From Deltaproteobacteria bacterium (GTDB lineage Bacteria; Desulfobacterota; Syntrophobacteria; Syntrophobacterales; Syntrophobacteraceae), in NCBI GenBank assembly GCA_021780695.1, contig JAJXYD010000026.1:43006-107005 (forward strand): a DNA stretch of 64,000 bases. The letters are read 5' to 3'. The notes beneath the pieces were generated by a model. The model worked only from the letters and a program-made list of their open reading frames with translations. It ran no database searches and was not told the DNA's origin. A program made the position numbers and the translations under genes. Of this stretch, positions 48,739 to 58,006 are shown piece after piece; the first letter of the stretch is position 1; every line of letters starts with the position of its first letter.

Positions 48739-48794
48739 CAGGCTCGCTTTGCCTGCCCCGGCCCGACTTGAAATTCTAACAGGCAAAGTTAGAA
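48739..48794. repeat. Two small inverted repeats between xseB and ispA
   Basis: CAGGC/GCCTG (48739-48755) and TTCTAAC/GTTAGAA (48774-48794, loop of 7) lie in the widest gap of this operon. On the transcript strand either could form a weak hairpin and reduce read-through. There is no T-tract, so a terminator is not claimed. Confidence 0.3.
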
Positions 48795-48836
48795 CTTCCA
48801 ACCACAAAAGAGAAGACAACCCGGGCAGCCCCGGTT

Positions 48837-49103
48837 TCAATTCTCTTTGTCCGCATCGTTTCGACCAGACTCGAAGCTAACCGGTTTCCACTCTCCCTGC
48901 TGATCTTTTAAAAGCATCCGCACCTTGTTTTCCGCCTCTTCGAGCTTTCCATGGCAAAACTGGGCCGTCTTTATTCCTTCGGAAAAACACTCCATGGCTT
49001 CTTCAAGAGGCAGTTCGCCTTTTTCCAGCTTCTCGACTAGGCTTTGAAGTTTTTTCAGCGCATCTTCAAAAAGGTCGCTTTTCTTTCTGGTCAAGGTTCT
49101 CAC
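48837..49103 (-). CDS. xseB: Exodeoxyribonuclease VII small subunit
   Basis: The 88-residue helical protein has the XseB pattern FEDALKKLQSLVEKLEKGELPLEE and SEGIKTAQFC. It forms exonuclease VII with XseA to degrade single-stranded DNA. The start is GTG 49103, overlapping the xseA stop by 4 bases. Confidence 0.92.
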   Translation of the reverse strand: MRTLTRKKSDLFEDALKKLQSLVEKLEKGELPLEEAMECFSEGIKTAQFCHGKLEEAENKVRMLLKDQQGEWKPVSFESGRNDADKEN

Positions 49104-50479
49104 CCTTCCTTTTCCGTCCGATCGTTATGAGGCCTCTCAACCACGCACTCGAGCCTCCCTTCGGCAAGGCGCACCATCACCCGCTCTCCGGGGTTCGCCT
49201 GTTTGAAGCTCCTTATAACTTTTCCGTCCGCCAGTCTATATGTAATCGAATAGCCGCGCAAAAGAACCGAAAGGGGATTGAGGGTCTCAAGGCGCGACAG
49301 GCTGTTTTGCAGGTTCAGCCGACAGCCGTCCACAATGCGACGGTAATAAAGGGAAAGCTCCTTTGCCAGGCTCCCGATGTGTTCGCGGCTTTTTCTAATG
49401 CGCTCATCGGGATTTTGATAGATGAGACGGCTCAGAAGATGTTCGTATGTCGACCGCTCCTTTTCAAGACGCCTTCCAAGGGATAAATTAAGGCGCTGGA
49501 GGCGGTCATCAAGGGTGAGTCGCAAGTTTGCAAGACGATTGAGAGGGTGGGTGATTCGCCCCTCGAGCAATTTTAGCCTCACCCCCAGGGAATCCAATCG
49601 TGTGCGCAAAACTTTTATCAACCGGTCCCTGCTTGCGCTAAGTTCGCGGTCAAACTCTTCAAGCCTTCTTACAACCCACTCGGCCGCCGCCGTGGGCGTT
49701 GGCGCACGCATGTCCGCGACCATATCGGCTATCGTAAAATCGATCTCGTGGCCTACGGCGCAAATCGTTGGGATCGAACAGGCCCCAATCGCCCGGGCTA
49801 CGATTTCCTCGTTAAAAGCCCAAAGGTCTTCGATGCTTCCCCCTCCGCGCCCAACGATCAAAACATCCCACGCATAGCGGTCGTAAAGCATACCCGCAAC
49901 CCTAAGAGCTTCGGTGATCTCGAATTTGGCCTCGCCCCCCTGAACCGCCACCGGTAAAATCGTTACCCCCACCGGATAGGGACTTGCTTCCAACACCTTT
50001 AAAATGTCCCTTAGCGCCGCGCCGCTGCTGGAGGTAACCACGCAAACGTTAAGAGGACAAAGCGGCAGCGCCTTTTTTCGGGCCGGTTCGAAAAGCCCTT
50101 CCTGATCGAGCTTTTTTTTAAGATTTTCAAAAGCCAGCTGCAACTGCCCGGCCCCAAGGGGTTCCAGAACCTCCACGATCAGCTGGTAATCGCCTCTTGG
50201 CTCATAGACGCTAAGGCGCGCCTGGCAGAGGACCTGCATACCCGATTCGGGAACAAAACGCAGATAACGGTTCTGAGCACGGAAAAAAACAGCGTTTATC
50301 TGGCTGCCCGAATCCTTTAACGTAAAATAGTAGTGCCCGGAAGCCGGAACCCTGAAATTGGAAATCTCCCCCTTAACCCAGACAAAAGGAAACTTGTTTT
50401 CCAAAAGCGCTTTGATCTGGGAGTTAAGACCGCTTACCGTCAGAATCCCGCTCTCGTCATCTCTTTGCAACCGCAGCAT
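49100..50479 (-). CDS. xseA: Exodeoxyribonuclease VII large subunit
   Basis: The 459-residue protein has the N-terminal OB fold (LTVSGLNSQIKALLE, FPFVWVKGEISNFRVP), the nuclease core (CVVTSSSGAALRDIL, VGRGGGSIEDLWAFNEE) and a long coiled-coil tail that binds XseB. ATG 50479 gives the normal family length and avoids overlap with oppC; the longer in-frame start would overlap it. Confidence 0.95.
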   Translation of the reverse strand: MLRLQRDDESGILTVSGLNSQIKALLENKFPFVWVKGEISNFRVPASGHYYFTLKDSGSQINAVFFRAQNRYLRFVPESGMQVLCQARLSVYEPRGDYQLIVEVLEPLGAGQLQLAFENLKKKLDQEGLFEPARKKALPLCPLNVCVVTSSSGAALRDILKVLEASPYPVGVTILPVAVQGGEAKFEITEALRVAGMLYDRYAWDVLIVGRGGGSIEDLWAFNEEIVARAIGACSIPTICAVGHEIDFTIADMVADMRAPTPTAAAEWVVRRLEEFDRELSASRDRLIKVLRTRLDSLGVRLKLLEGRITHPLNRLANLRLTLDDRLQRLNLSLGRRLEKERSTYEHLLSRLIYQNPDERIRKSREHIGSLAKELSLYYRRIVDGCRLNLQNSLSRLETLNPLSVLLRGYSITYRLADGKVIRSFKQANPGERVMVRLAEGRLECVVERPHNDRTEKEG

Positions 50480-50495
50480 ATACGCGTTTCTTCCG

Positions 50496-51566
50496 TTATC
50501 GGAACAGTTTTGGATCCATCGCATCGCGGAGCCCTTCGCCAACGAGATTGTAGGCGGTAATGCTCGCAAAGATCGCAATGCCGGGAAATATGGTCAGCCA
50601 CCATGCAAAATCGATGTAATCGCGGCTCTGGGAAAGTATATCACCCCAGCTCGGAGTCGGAGGCTGAACGCCGAATCCCAGAAAGCTCAAACTCGACTCG
50701 GTAAGGATTGCCCCGGCAATCCCGAAGACCGCCGATACCAGCACGGGCGCCATGGCGTTAGGCAGCATGTGGAAGAAAATAATCCGCTTATGGGAAGCCC
50801 CAAGGGCCCGCAGCGCCGTTATGAAATCGAGCTGCTTGAGTTTTAAAAATTCGGCGCGCACAAAACGCGCTATACCCATCCACCCCGTAAGTCCAATTAC
50901 CGCCATTATGTTGTAGATGCCCCCGCCCTTTACCGCGATGATCGCTATTATCAAAAAGAAGGTGGGGATTGTCAGCATTATTTCGATAAGCCGGCTTACA
51001 ACCGCATCGATCCATCCTCCGAAATATCCCGCAACGGCCCCAAGAAGAATGCCCACTATCACGGCTATACCGACCGCGACAAAGCCAACGGATAGAGATA
51101 TCCGCGCTCCGTAGATCATTCTGGCCAAAACATCGCGGCCGCTGTCGTCGGTGCCCAGCCAGTGCCTGAGGCTCGGCCCCGAAAGGTAATCGAGCAGGTT
51201 GAACTCATCGGGTGAGTACTTATCTATCGGCCAGATGGCTATTGCCCCGCCGTCTCGGCTGACATGCTGAAAAATAAAGGGATTGTCCTTTCTTAGTTGC
51301 TTCCATGCAAAAACGCCCACCCTGTCTCTTTCACGCCCGGAAAAGATGGGAAAAAATATTTTGCCCCCATGATAGAAGACTATGGGCTTGTTGTTTGCCA
51401 AAAGAGGCGCAAAGACAGCCGTAAAAATCATAAAAATGATTACCCATAGCCCCAAAACGGCCAGTTTCTTTTTCCTGAAATGGTGGCCGACCATTTTCCA
51501 GTACGTATTGGGCATCCGGCTGCCGCTTGCCTCTAAATCCGCTGTAACGATTTCACTATTTGACAT
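50496..51566 (-). CDS. oppC: Dipeptide/oligopeptide ABC transporter permease (OppC/DppC)
   Basis: The 356-residue inner-membrane permease has the family N-terminal TM extension and the ABC-coupling motif EFLKLKQLDFITALRALGAS in part (ALRALGASHKRI). A long periplasmic segment (~60-145) ends in LGTDDSGRDV, typical of OppC/DppC. It lies 20 bases after oppB. No oppD/oppF ATPase genes are in the window. Confidence 0.92.
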   Translation of the reverse strand: MSNSEIVTADLEASGSRMPNTYWKMVGHHFRKKKLAVLGLWVIIFMIFTAVFAPLLANNKPIVFYHGGKIFFPIFSGRERDRVGVFAWKQLRKDNPFIFQHVSRDGGAIAIWPIDKYSPDEFNLLDYLSGPSLRHWLGTDDSGRDVLARMIYGARISLSVGFVAVGIAVIVGILLGAVAGYFGGWIDAVVSRLIEIMLTIPTFFLIIAIIAVKGGGIYNIMAVIGLTGWMGIARFVRAEFLKLKQLDFITALRALGASHKRIIFFHMLPNAMAPVLVSAVFGIAGAILTESSLSFLGFGVQPPTPSWGDILSQSRDYIDFAWWLTIFPGIAIFASITAYNLVGEGLRDAMDPKLFR

Positions 51567-51586
51567 TGGAAACCAACGCCTCTTTC

Positions 51587-52591
51587 CTACTCGAGCTTAA
51601 TGCGGGGATCGAGAACCGCATAGAGAATGTCGGAAACAAGAAGACCGATCAGGGTTAGAAACCCCGAGATCGTCGTGGTTGCCATAATGACCGGATAGTC
51701 GCGGCTAAGTACGGCCTGAAAGCCCAACTGCCCCATGCCCGGGATCGAAAAAATAGACTCGATGATCACGCTTCCGCCAAACATCGCCGGCAACAAGAGC
51801 CCCATGATCGTAACAAGCGGAAGTAAAGCGTTTCTTAAGGCATGTTTAAAGATAACCACGCGTTCGGATAGCCCCTTGGCCCGCGCCGTCCTCACATAGT
51901 CTTCCCGAATAACTTCGAGCATGCTCGCCCGCGTGAGCCTTGAGAGATAGGCCAGGCCGCCGTAGGTAAGGCAGGCCACCGGAAGCACCATGTGCCAGAG
52001 CCTGTCCCAAAGCCAGGGCAGCAGCGCCATGGAATGGCTTGCAAGCGAGGATATCCCGTAGACGGGAAAGATGTCGAGAAAACTCCCCCCTCCCAGAAAC
52101 ATTATGAGCAGCATGGCGACCCAAAAATTTGGAAGCGAATAGAGAAAAAAGAAACCAAGAGTCAAAAGCTTATCCCAAAAGGCCCCCTCGTGGGTCGCCG
52201 AATAGATGCCGAAGGGAATCGAGATCAGATAGATCAAAAAAATCGAAGTGATATTTAGTTCCAGCGTAATCGGAAGCCGCTCGGCGATCTTATCGAGCAC
52301 CTTGCGGTGATCGGTGAAGGAACGGCCGAAATTGAGGGTAAAAACCCGCTTTACCCACAGGTAGTATTGGACATAGAGGGGTTTATCCAATCCGTAGAGC
52401 TTTTCGGTCTCTTTTATGATCTGAGCGGAGGTCGCCGTCCGGCCTCCAAGCGCCCCCTGCCCTTTTAGCATCTCGAGCTTCATTGCCGCCGGATTTCCCG
52501 GCGCAAGCTGAATGATGACAAAGGTAATGAGGGTGATTCCCAAAAGGGTGGGAACGATCTGAAAGAGTCTTTTTATTATGTAGGCTTGCAT
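51587..52591 (-). CDS. oppB: Dipeptide/oligopeptide ABC transporter permease (OppB/DppB)
   Basis: The 334-residue permease begins MQAYIIKRLFQIVPTLLGI, the OppB/DppB hallmark, and has the coupling motif YVRTARAKGLSERVV. It forms the membrane channel with OppC. It follows nudC after 75 bases. Confidence 0.93.
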   Translation of the reverse strand: MQAYIIKRLFQIVPTLLGITLITFVIIQLAPGNPAAMKLEMLKGQGALGGRTATSAQIIKETEKLYGLDKPLYVQYYLWVKRVFTLNFGRSFTDHRKVLDKIAERLPITLELNITSIFLIYLISIPFGIYSATHEGAFWDKLLTLGFFFLYSLPNFWVAMLLIMFLGGGSFLDIFPVYGISSLASHSMALLPWLWDRLWHMVLPVACLTYGGLAYLSRLTRASMLEVIREDYVRTARAKGLSERVVIFKHALRNALLPLVTIMGLLLPAMFGGSVIIESIFSIPGMGQLGFQAVLSRDYPVIMATTTISGFLTLIGLLVSDILYAVLDPRIKLE

Positions 52592-52666
52592 AGGCTTTTT
52601 CTAATGACCCGTTCTAAGGCTGCGATCGCGTTTATCCCAAAATTACTCTTAACAAACCTCCATGCT

Positions 52667-53590
52667 CTATTCACTGCCGTCTTTTAGCCATTCCTCGATC
52701 AACCGATAGGAAATAGAAACGGGTGTTGGCAGCTTTACCGCGCGCGCTTCCACGGCCTGCCTTAGTTCGCTTCGCGAAAACCACCGGGCGTCCTCTAATT
52801 CTTCGTCGCCAAGCGTTATCGAATCGTTTTCGGCATCGGCCGTAAAGCCCAGCATGAGCGAGCACGGGAACGGCCAGGGCTGCGAGGAATGATACCGGAT
52901 GTTTTTTACCCCCACCCCGGCCTCCTCGAAAATCTCTCTGGCAACCGCGGCCTCTATGCTCTCGCCGGGTTCGACAAAGCCCGCCAGAACCGAGTACATC
53001 CCCGGAGGCCAGATTTGCTGCCTTCCAAGCAAACACTTTTCCCCGTGCCTTATAAGCACGATTATCGCCGGATCGGTTCTTGGAAAACGCAGCGCCCCGC
53101 ACTGCGCGTTACTGCACGTGAGGCAATGACCCCCTTCCCCGATCTGATTTGGCGCCCCGCAAAGCCCGCAGAAACGATTTCTGGTGTGCCAGTAGCTAAG
53201 CGCCTGGGCGTAGGCCAGAATGGCCCCCTCCTCCTGGGATAGCAGGGGCGCTATGGCCCGCAGATCCTTAAACCCTCCGAATCCCTTGAAGGATTCGAAC
53301 TCCTTTTCTTCCAGGACCACGGCAAAATAGGCGCGCCCTTCCGCCTCGCCCAAAAAAAGGGCCGAGTCGGTTTTTTTGTGAACCAAAAACTGCGCCGGGC
53401 TAAAAAACACGGGCGCGGGGACTTCCCCTTCGCCAACGAGCACCTTCGACTGGCGCACGGGAATGAAAAAAGAGGTCTCATCCTTCATTTTGTCCGCAAG
53501 CCAGCCCGCATCCTTGCGCCGATTGTGTTCGCGTTCGAGTCCCCTGCCCACGAAAGTATTGTGTGCCGATTTTTCCAAATTTTGTATCAT
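52667..53590 (-). CDS. nudC: NADH pyrophosphatase NudC (NAD-cap hydrolase)
   Basis: The 307-residue Nudix hydrolase has a zinc-finger with four cysteines (FCGLCGAPNQ ... CLTCSNAQCG), the Nudix box within GFVEPGESIEAAVAREIF and the NudC-specific SQPWPFPCSLM motif. It hydrolyses NAD(H) and removes NAD caps from RNA. It lies between oppA and oppB, an unusual insertion in a transport operon. Confidence 0.94.
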   Translation of the reverse strand: MIQNLEKSAHNTFVGRGLEREHNRRKDAGWLADKMKDETSFFIPVRQSKVLVGEGEVPAPVFFSPAQFLVHKKTDSALFLGEAEGRAYFAVVLEEKEFESFKGFGGFKDLRAIAPLLSQEEGAILAYAQALSYWHTRNRFCGLCGAPNQIGEGGHCLTCSNAQCGALRFPRTDPAIIVLIRHGEKCLLGRQQIWPPGMYSVLAGFVEPGESIEAAVAREIFEEAGVGVKNIRYHSSQPWPFPCSLMLGFTADAENDSITLGDEELEDARWFSRSELRQAVEARAVKLPTPVSISYRLIEEWLKDGSE

Positions 53591-53598
53591 CTATAGAC

Positions 53599-55230
53599 CT
53601 AGTATTTTTGTTCCGCCTTCGGAACCCACCAGTAGAGTGAATCAAGCCCCATGGGATAAACCACTACATTTTGGAATCTTCTCGAAACGGCTTCAAGCGC
53701 CATGGGGGTAAAAAGAAAGGTGTAGGGCTGCTCGTCGTGGATGATTTCCTGGAGCCGGTAATACATCTTTCGCCTCTTTACCGGGTCGAATTCCTTGCGG
53801 GCGGCCACGATCAGTTTGTCGGCCTCCGCATTTTTAAACCCCACGAAGTTGGACCCTCCCTTTATGGCCTGGGAGGAATCCCAGACCTGGTAGGGATCGT
53901 TTTCCCAGCCAAGTGACCAGCCAAGCGCGCAGGCATCGAAATCGTCATCGTTTATTTTTTGAAGAAAAACGGCCCATTCGAGCCTTTGGATAGACATATC
54001 TATGCCTATCTCGTGTAAATTCTCTTTGAGAATCGTAGCGATCTGCAATGCAAATTTTGGCCCCGAGGGGATCAAAAACTCGAATTTGAAGGGTTTCCCA
54101 TCTTTTTCCAGATGGTATTTACCCGGAGGGTAATTCCAGCCCGCGGATTTTAGAAGCGCCAGGGCCGCCTTGGGATCATAGGCAAAGGGCTTGATATCCT
54201 TATCGTAATCGGGGCTGTTTATATAAAAGGGACCCGTAACGATAGCCCCGAGACCAAAGAGGATTTTCTTTAGAATAAGTTCGCGAGGCACGAGCATCGT
54301 CATCGCCTGCCGCACTCTTTTATCCGAAAAAATCGCACGCCTGCAGTTCCAGCCGATAAATCTGTAGAGAGGCTGATAATAGGAAATTTTTCGAAACTTT
54401 TCGGTAAAACGCTTGTTTTCGGTCTCCCGCGCCCATTGAATAGGGTCAAGACTCATCGTATCGAGCCCCCCCTGCTTTAAAACCTGCAAGGCAACCGTCG
54501 AATCGGTAATGATTTTAAAAACCCTCCGATCTATTGCGGGCTTTTGCCCCCAGTAGTGCTCATTTCGTACCAGCACAATCCGGTTTCCGGTCTTCCATTC
54601 GAGCATCTTGTAAGGACCCGTTCCGATCGGATGCCTGCCGATAGGGCTCGTATTGAAATCCTCCCCTTTTTTAAAAAGATGGGCGGCCACGATCGGTATA
54701 CCGCCGCACATCTCCAGAGCAAGAAAATAGGGGACCCTGTAATGAAAGCGAATCGTGTAGTCGTCTGGGGCCTCGACCTTGGTGATATCCTGGTAGTAAA
54801 CGCGAAGAGGCGCCGCGTCGACCTTCGGGTCCATTATGCGCTCATAGGAAAAAACGATGTCTTTGGACGTAAACGGCTCCCCGTCGCTCCATTTTATGTT
54901 TTTTTTCAGATAAAAAGTGTAGGTAAGGTGGTCGGGGGAAATTTCCCACCTCTTTGCAAGCACCGGGACCAGCTTGAGACTCTTTGCGTCTCTTTTGAGA
55001 AGAGATTCGTAGATGTAGCCGTTGACCGCTCCCGCATAAGCGTCCACGGCCGTAATAGGGTTAAGGGTCGCGGGTTCGGCGGCAAGGTTGGTTACCAGCC
55101 AGTCGCCAAAGACCCTGTTTGGGGGCTGCCTCAGCTCTCCGGAAGCCATGGCCGGTTTTCCGGAACACCCCAAAACCAACAGCAGGCAAAGCAGCTGCGC
55201 CGCAAAAAATTCCAAGGTCTTAATTTTCAT
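53599..55230 (-). CDS. oppA: Oligopeptide-binding lipoprotein (SBP family 5)
   Basis: The 543-residue protein has a lipoprotein signal (LLLVLGC lipobox cysteine near residue 22) and the family-5 solute-binding fold (AAEPATLNPITAVDAYAG, KWSDGEPFTSKDIVFSYE). It captures peptides or similar solutes in the envelope for OppB/OppC. ATG 55230 with a GGGG site fits the signal peptide; the upstream frame is short and unlikely. It starts the long minus-strand run. Confidence 0.93.
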   Translation of the reverse strand: MKIKTLEFFAAQLLCLLLVLGCSGKPAMASGELRQPPNRVFGDWLVTNLAAEPATLNPITAVDAYAGAVNGYIYESLLKRDAKSLKLVPVLAKRWEISPDHLTYTFYLKKNIKWSDGEPFTSKDIVFSYERIMDPKVDAAPLRVYYQDITKVEAPDDYTIRFHYRVPYFLALEMCGGIPIVAAHLFKKGEDFNTSPIGRHPIGTGPYKMLEWKTGNRIVLVRNEHYWGQKPAIDRRVFKIITDSTVALQVLKQGGLDTMSLDPIQWARETENKRFTEKFRKISYYQPLYRFIGWNCRRAIFSDKRVRQAMTMLVPRELILKKILFGLGAIVTGPFYINSPDYDKDIKPFAYDPKAALALLKSAGWNYPPGKYHLEKDGKPFKFEFLIPSGPKFALQIATILKENLHEIGIDMSIQRLEWAVFLQKINDDDFDACALGWSLGWENDPYQVWDSSQAIKGGSNFVGFKNAEADKLIVAARKEFDPVKRRKMYYRLQEIIHDEQPYTFLFTPMALEAVSRRFQNVVVYPMGLDSLYWWVPKAEQKY

Positions 55231-55724
55231 CCCCGAACTTCCCTTAACTCTTCTCAATGTGAGATCGGCCTCAAAAGTTATTCTTTATATAATAACGGCA
55301 ACCCTGTTATCAATTAGACAAAAATTTATTGTGCCCCTGCCTGGAATCCCGAACGGCATCCCCGGCAAAAGCCCAAGGGGCCTTACCCCGCACGCTTCCC
55401 ATGATTTACCCCAAAGCTTAAAAGCCCTTTCCGCGCCCTGGACCCGCCCCCCCTTATGGTTTCCTTGGGTTTAACTTTGGAAAAATTACCCGAACCTGCT
55501 TCCAGGTTGCCCTGTTTTGATAAAATGGGCTCCGGGAGTAAAGAGCAAATGGGAAGCTTCCAAAAAACAGAACCATGGTAGCCATAAAAAGCGTCGAACT
55601 CGGAATTGACACTACCCGGGGAAGCGGATAAGCTTTGTAAAATCTGTTTTCCCGGGCTAAAAACGGCGCGGCGCCTTATGGCCCTTTTAAAGCCTTTATC
55701 CATCTGTAACGGAGCGCAAACTCT
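55231..55724. other. 494-base divergent intergenic region, oppA/gspG
   Basis: No gene is seen. It contains the oppA promoter candidate (55286-55313). Between about 55,330 and 55,720 there is unassigned GC-rich sequence and no clear gspG promoter. Confidence 0.4.
55286..55313 (-). promoter_or_regulatory. Candidate sigma-70 promoter of oppA
   Basis: On the minus strand TTGATA (55308-55313) and TATATA (55286-55291) are separated by 16 bases, about 56 bases upstream of oppA ATG 55230. Both boxes match the consensus well. It would drive the oppA-to-rlmH run. Confidence 0.45.
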
Positions 55725-56177
55725 ATGTTTTTTTTCATGAACGTCAACCATCGCAAGGAAGAGCGGATTTGCTCCAACAAGGGCTTCACCCTGATCGAAC
55801 TCTTGGTAGTCATGGCAATTCTCGGCCTTCTCGTGGGCCTGATAGGCATTAATGTCTTCAAGCATCTGGGTGAGTCAAAGCAGAAGACCGCCGCTATCCA
55901 GATCTCGATGCTAGGCGACGCGCTCGACGCTTTCAACCTCAGCGTGGGCAGATACCCCACCACCGACGAAGGCCTTGAGGCACTCTACAAAGACCCCGGC
56001 ATCAAGGGCTGGGACGGCCCCTATCTTCGTAAAGACGTCCCCTTGGACCCCTGGGGAAGACCCTATGTCTACCGCTGCCCTCCCGAACACGGCGAATACT
56101 ACGACCTGGAATCCTACGGCGCCGACGGCCAGGAAGGCGGAACCGGCGAAAACGCCGATATAACCAGCTGGAAATAA
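55725..56177 (+). CDS. gspG: GspG-like type II secretion major pseudopilin
   Basis: The 150-residue protein has a class III prepilin signal with cleavage before F in KGFTLIELLVVMAIL, and the GspG features GRYPTTDEGLEALY, DPWGRPYVY and the C-terminal DLESYGADGQEGG calcium-binding loop. It would build the type II secretion pseudopilus. No other gsp genes are near, so it stands alone here. ATG 55725 or 55737 could be the start. Confidence 0.9.
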   Translation: MFFFMNVNHRKEERICSNKGFTLIELLVVMAILGLLVGLIGINVFKHLGESKQKTAAIQISMLGDALDAFNLSVGRYPTTDEGLEALYKDPGIKGWDGPYLRKDVPLDPWGRPYVYRCPPEHGEYYDLESYGADGQEGGTGENADITSWK

Positions 56178-56197
56178 CCTCTTTGCGGTCCGGCCCC

Positions 56198-58006
56198 CTA
56201 ACCCATCCGGGCGGCTAAGGAGCCGTTTTGGAGCATCTGGAGATGGTGGTAGACGCCTTCCATCTCCATTAGGTCTTCATGGGTCCCCTGTTCGACGATG
56301 CGCCCATGCTCCATTATGACTATCCGGTGCGCCCTTCTTATCGTGGAAAGCCTGTGGGCTATCACGATGCAGGTCCGGTTTTCCGTTACGGCCTTCATTG
56401 CCTGCTCTATCAGCATTTCGGTCTCGGAGTCTATATTTGAGGTCGCCTCGTCCAGGATGAGAATTTTCGGATCCCTTGCAAGCACTCGCGCAAAAGCCAG
56501 AAGTTGTTTCTGGCCCGCCGACAGCTCCATTGCCCCCTCGCCTATTACCGTCTCGAGCCCCAGGGGAAGCTTTCTTACAAAAACGTCCAGCTGTGCGAGC
56601 CTTGTGATCGTTTCGATGCGCGATTTATCCAGTTGGCGGTCGAGCGCGATGTTTTCACGAATCGTTCCGGGCACGATGAAAATATCCTGCATGATAAGCC
56701 CAAGGTGCTCGCGCAGTTGATGCTTATCGAAGGCTCGAATGTCTACTCCGTCAAGCAATATTTCCCCCTCCCCAACATCGTGGAACCTTTCCAAAAGGTT
56801 TGTAATCGTGGTCTTCCCCGAGCCCGTAGCCCCGATAATGGCCAGGGTGCGGCCGGCTTCGATCCGGAAGGATACCTTCTTTAAGACCGGACGCCCGGGT
56901 TCGTAGCAAAAGCCGACTTCGCGAAATTCTATATGCCCTTTGACGGTATCGAGCTTTGCCCCACCAAGTGCGTGCGCGGCATCCCCCTTTTCATCGAAGA
57001 GTTGAAATATCCTCTCGGCCGAGGCCATCGCCGATTGGACTATATTGTATTTTTGCGCAAACTCTCTTATCGGCTGAAAGAAAAGCCTCATATACGAAAT
57101 AAAGGCGGCGAGGATCCCTATCGTCATATATTTTTTAAGCACCAGGCCGCCCCCGTACCAAATTATGAGCGCAACCGAAAACGACCCCATTATGTCGATC
57201 AGGGGCACGAAAATGCTAAATACCCGAATCTGGTACATTGCCGCCCCTAAGTATTTGTCATTCATTCCCGCAAAGCGGCCGCGCATATCTTTTTCCCTTG
57301 AAAACATCTGGATGACGGGCATGCCCAGGACGGTTTCCTGCAAAAATGCGTTTATTCCGGCAAGGTGGGAGCGAATCCTGCGGAAAGCCAGCCGGCTCAA
57401 CCGGCCGAAAAGAAGCGATACGACAAAGATTATCGGAAAAGTCGCGGCAAGGAGAACCGACAGCCTCCAGTCCATCCACAAAAGAACGGCGAGAATGCCC
57501 ACCATCCTTACCCCCTCGTTAAAAAGAGTAACGATCACGGAGGTAAACATTTCGTACATATTCTGAATATCGTTGGTGTGCCTTGTAACCAGCCTTCCTA
57601 CACGGTTGGCGCTAAAGAAGGAAAGGTTTAGGCCCATCACGTGCTTAAAGAGGCTTTGGCGCAAACCATCCATCGTTTTTTGCCCGGCCCATTCCAAAAC
57701 GACGACCTGGCAGAAGTTGGCAATAAAAGAGATCACTATGACGGCCAGAAAAATACAGGCAATGTGGGTGATGCCGGCGATTCTGGCCGAAAACGGCAGA
57801 TGGGCGTCCAAAATGTAATGATCCATGGCGAGTTGGAGCAGCTTGGGCCATGTAAGGCTTGCCCCGGTTATGACAAGGGCAAGACCGATCGCTGCGGCAA
57901 CCGGCTTCCACTGCGGTAAAACAAACCGGAGCAGGCGCGCTATGATTTTAAAGTCGCCGTGAAAGCGGTTTTGCTCGTCTTCCAATGTTTCCTGGTCGTA
58001 ATTCAT
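56198..58006 (-). CDS. ABC exporter half-transporter with consensus catalytic site
   Basis: The 602-residue protein has six membrane helices (exporter fold) and a C-terminal ATPase: Walker A GATGSGKTT, signature LSAGQ (ELSAGQKQ), Walker B ILILDEATSN with the catalytic glutamate. It is coupled by a TAATG overlap to the 628-residue partner and probably forms a heterodimer for lipid or drug export. The substrate is unknown. Confidence 0.9.
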   Translation of the reverse strand: MNYDQETLEDEQNRFHGDFKIIARLLRFVLPQWKPVAAAIGLALVITGASLTWPKLLQLAMDHYILDAHLPFSARIAGITHIACIFLAVIVISFIANFCQVVVLEWAGQKTMDGLRQSLFKHVMGLNLSFFSANRVGRLVTRHTNDIQNMYEMFTSVIVTLFNEGVRMVGILAVLLWMDWRLSVLLAATFPIIFVVSLLFGRLSRLAFRRIRSHLAGINAFLQETVLGMPVIQMFSREKDMRGRFAGMNDKYLGAAMYQIRVFSIFVPLIDIMGSFSVALIIWYGGGLVLKKYMTIGILAAFISYMRLFFQPIREFAQKYNIVQSAMASAERIFQLFDEKGDAAHALGGAKLDTVKGHIEFREVGFCYEPGRPVLKKVSFRIEAGRTLAIIGATGSGKTTITNLLERFHDVGEGEILLDGVDIRAFDKHQLREHLGLIMQDIFIVPGTIRENIALDRQLDKSRIETITRLAQLDVFVRKLPLGLETVIGEGAMELSAGQKQLLAFARVLARDPKILILDEATSNIDSETEMLIEQAMKAVTENRTCIVIAHRLSTIRRAHRIVIMEHGRIVEQGTHEDLMEMEGVYHHLQMLQNGSLAARMG

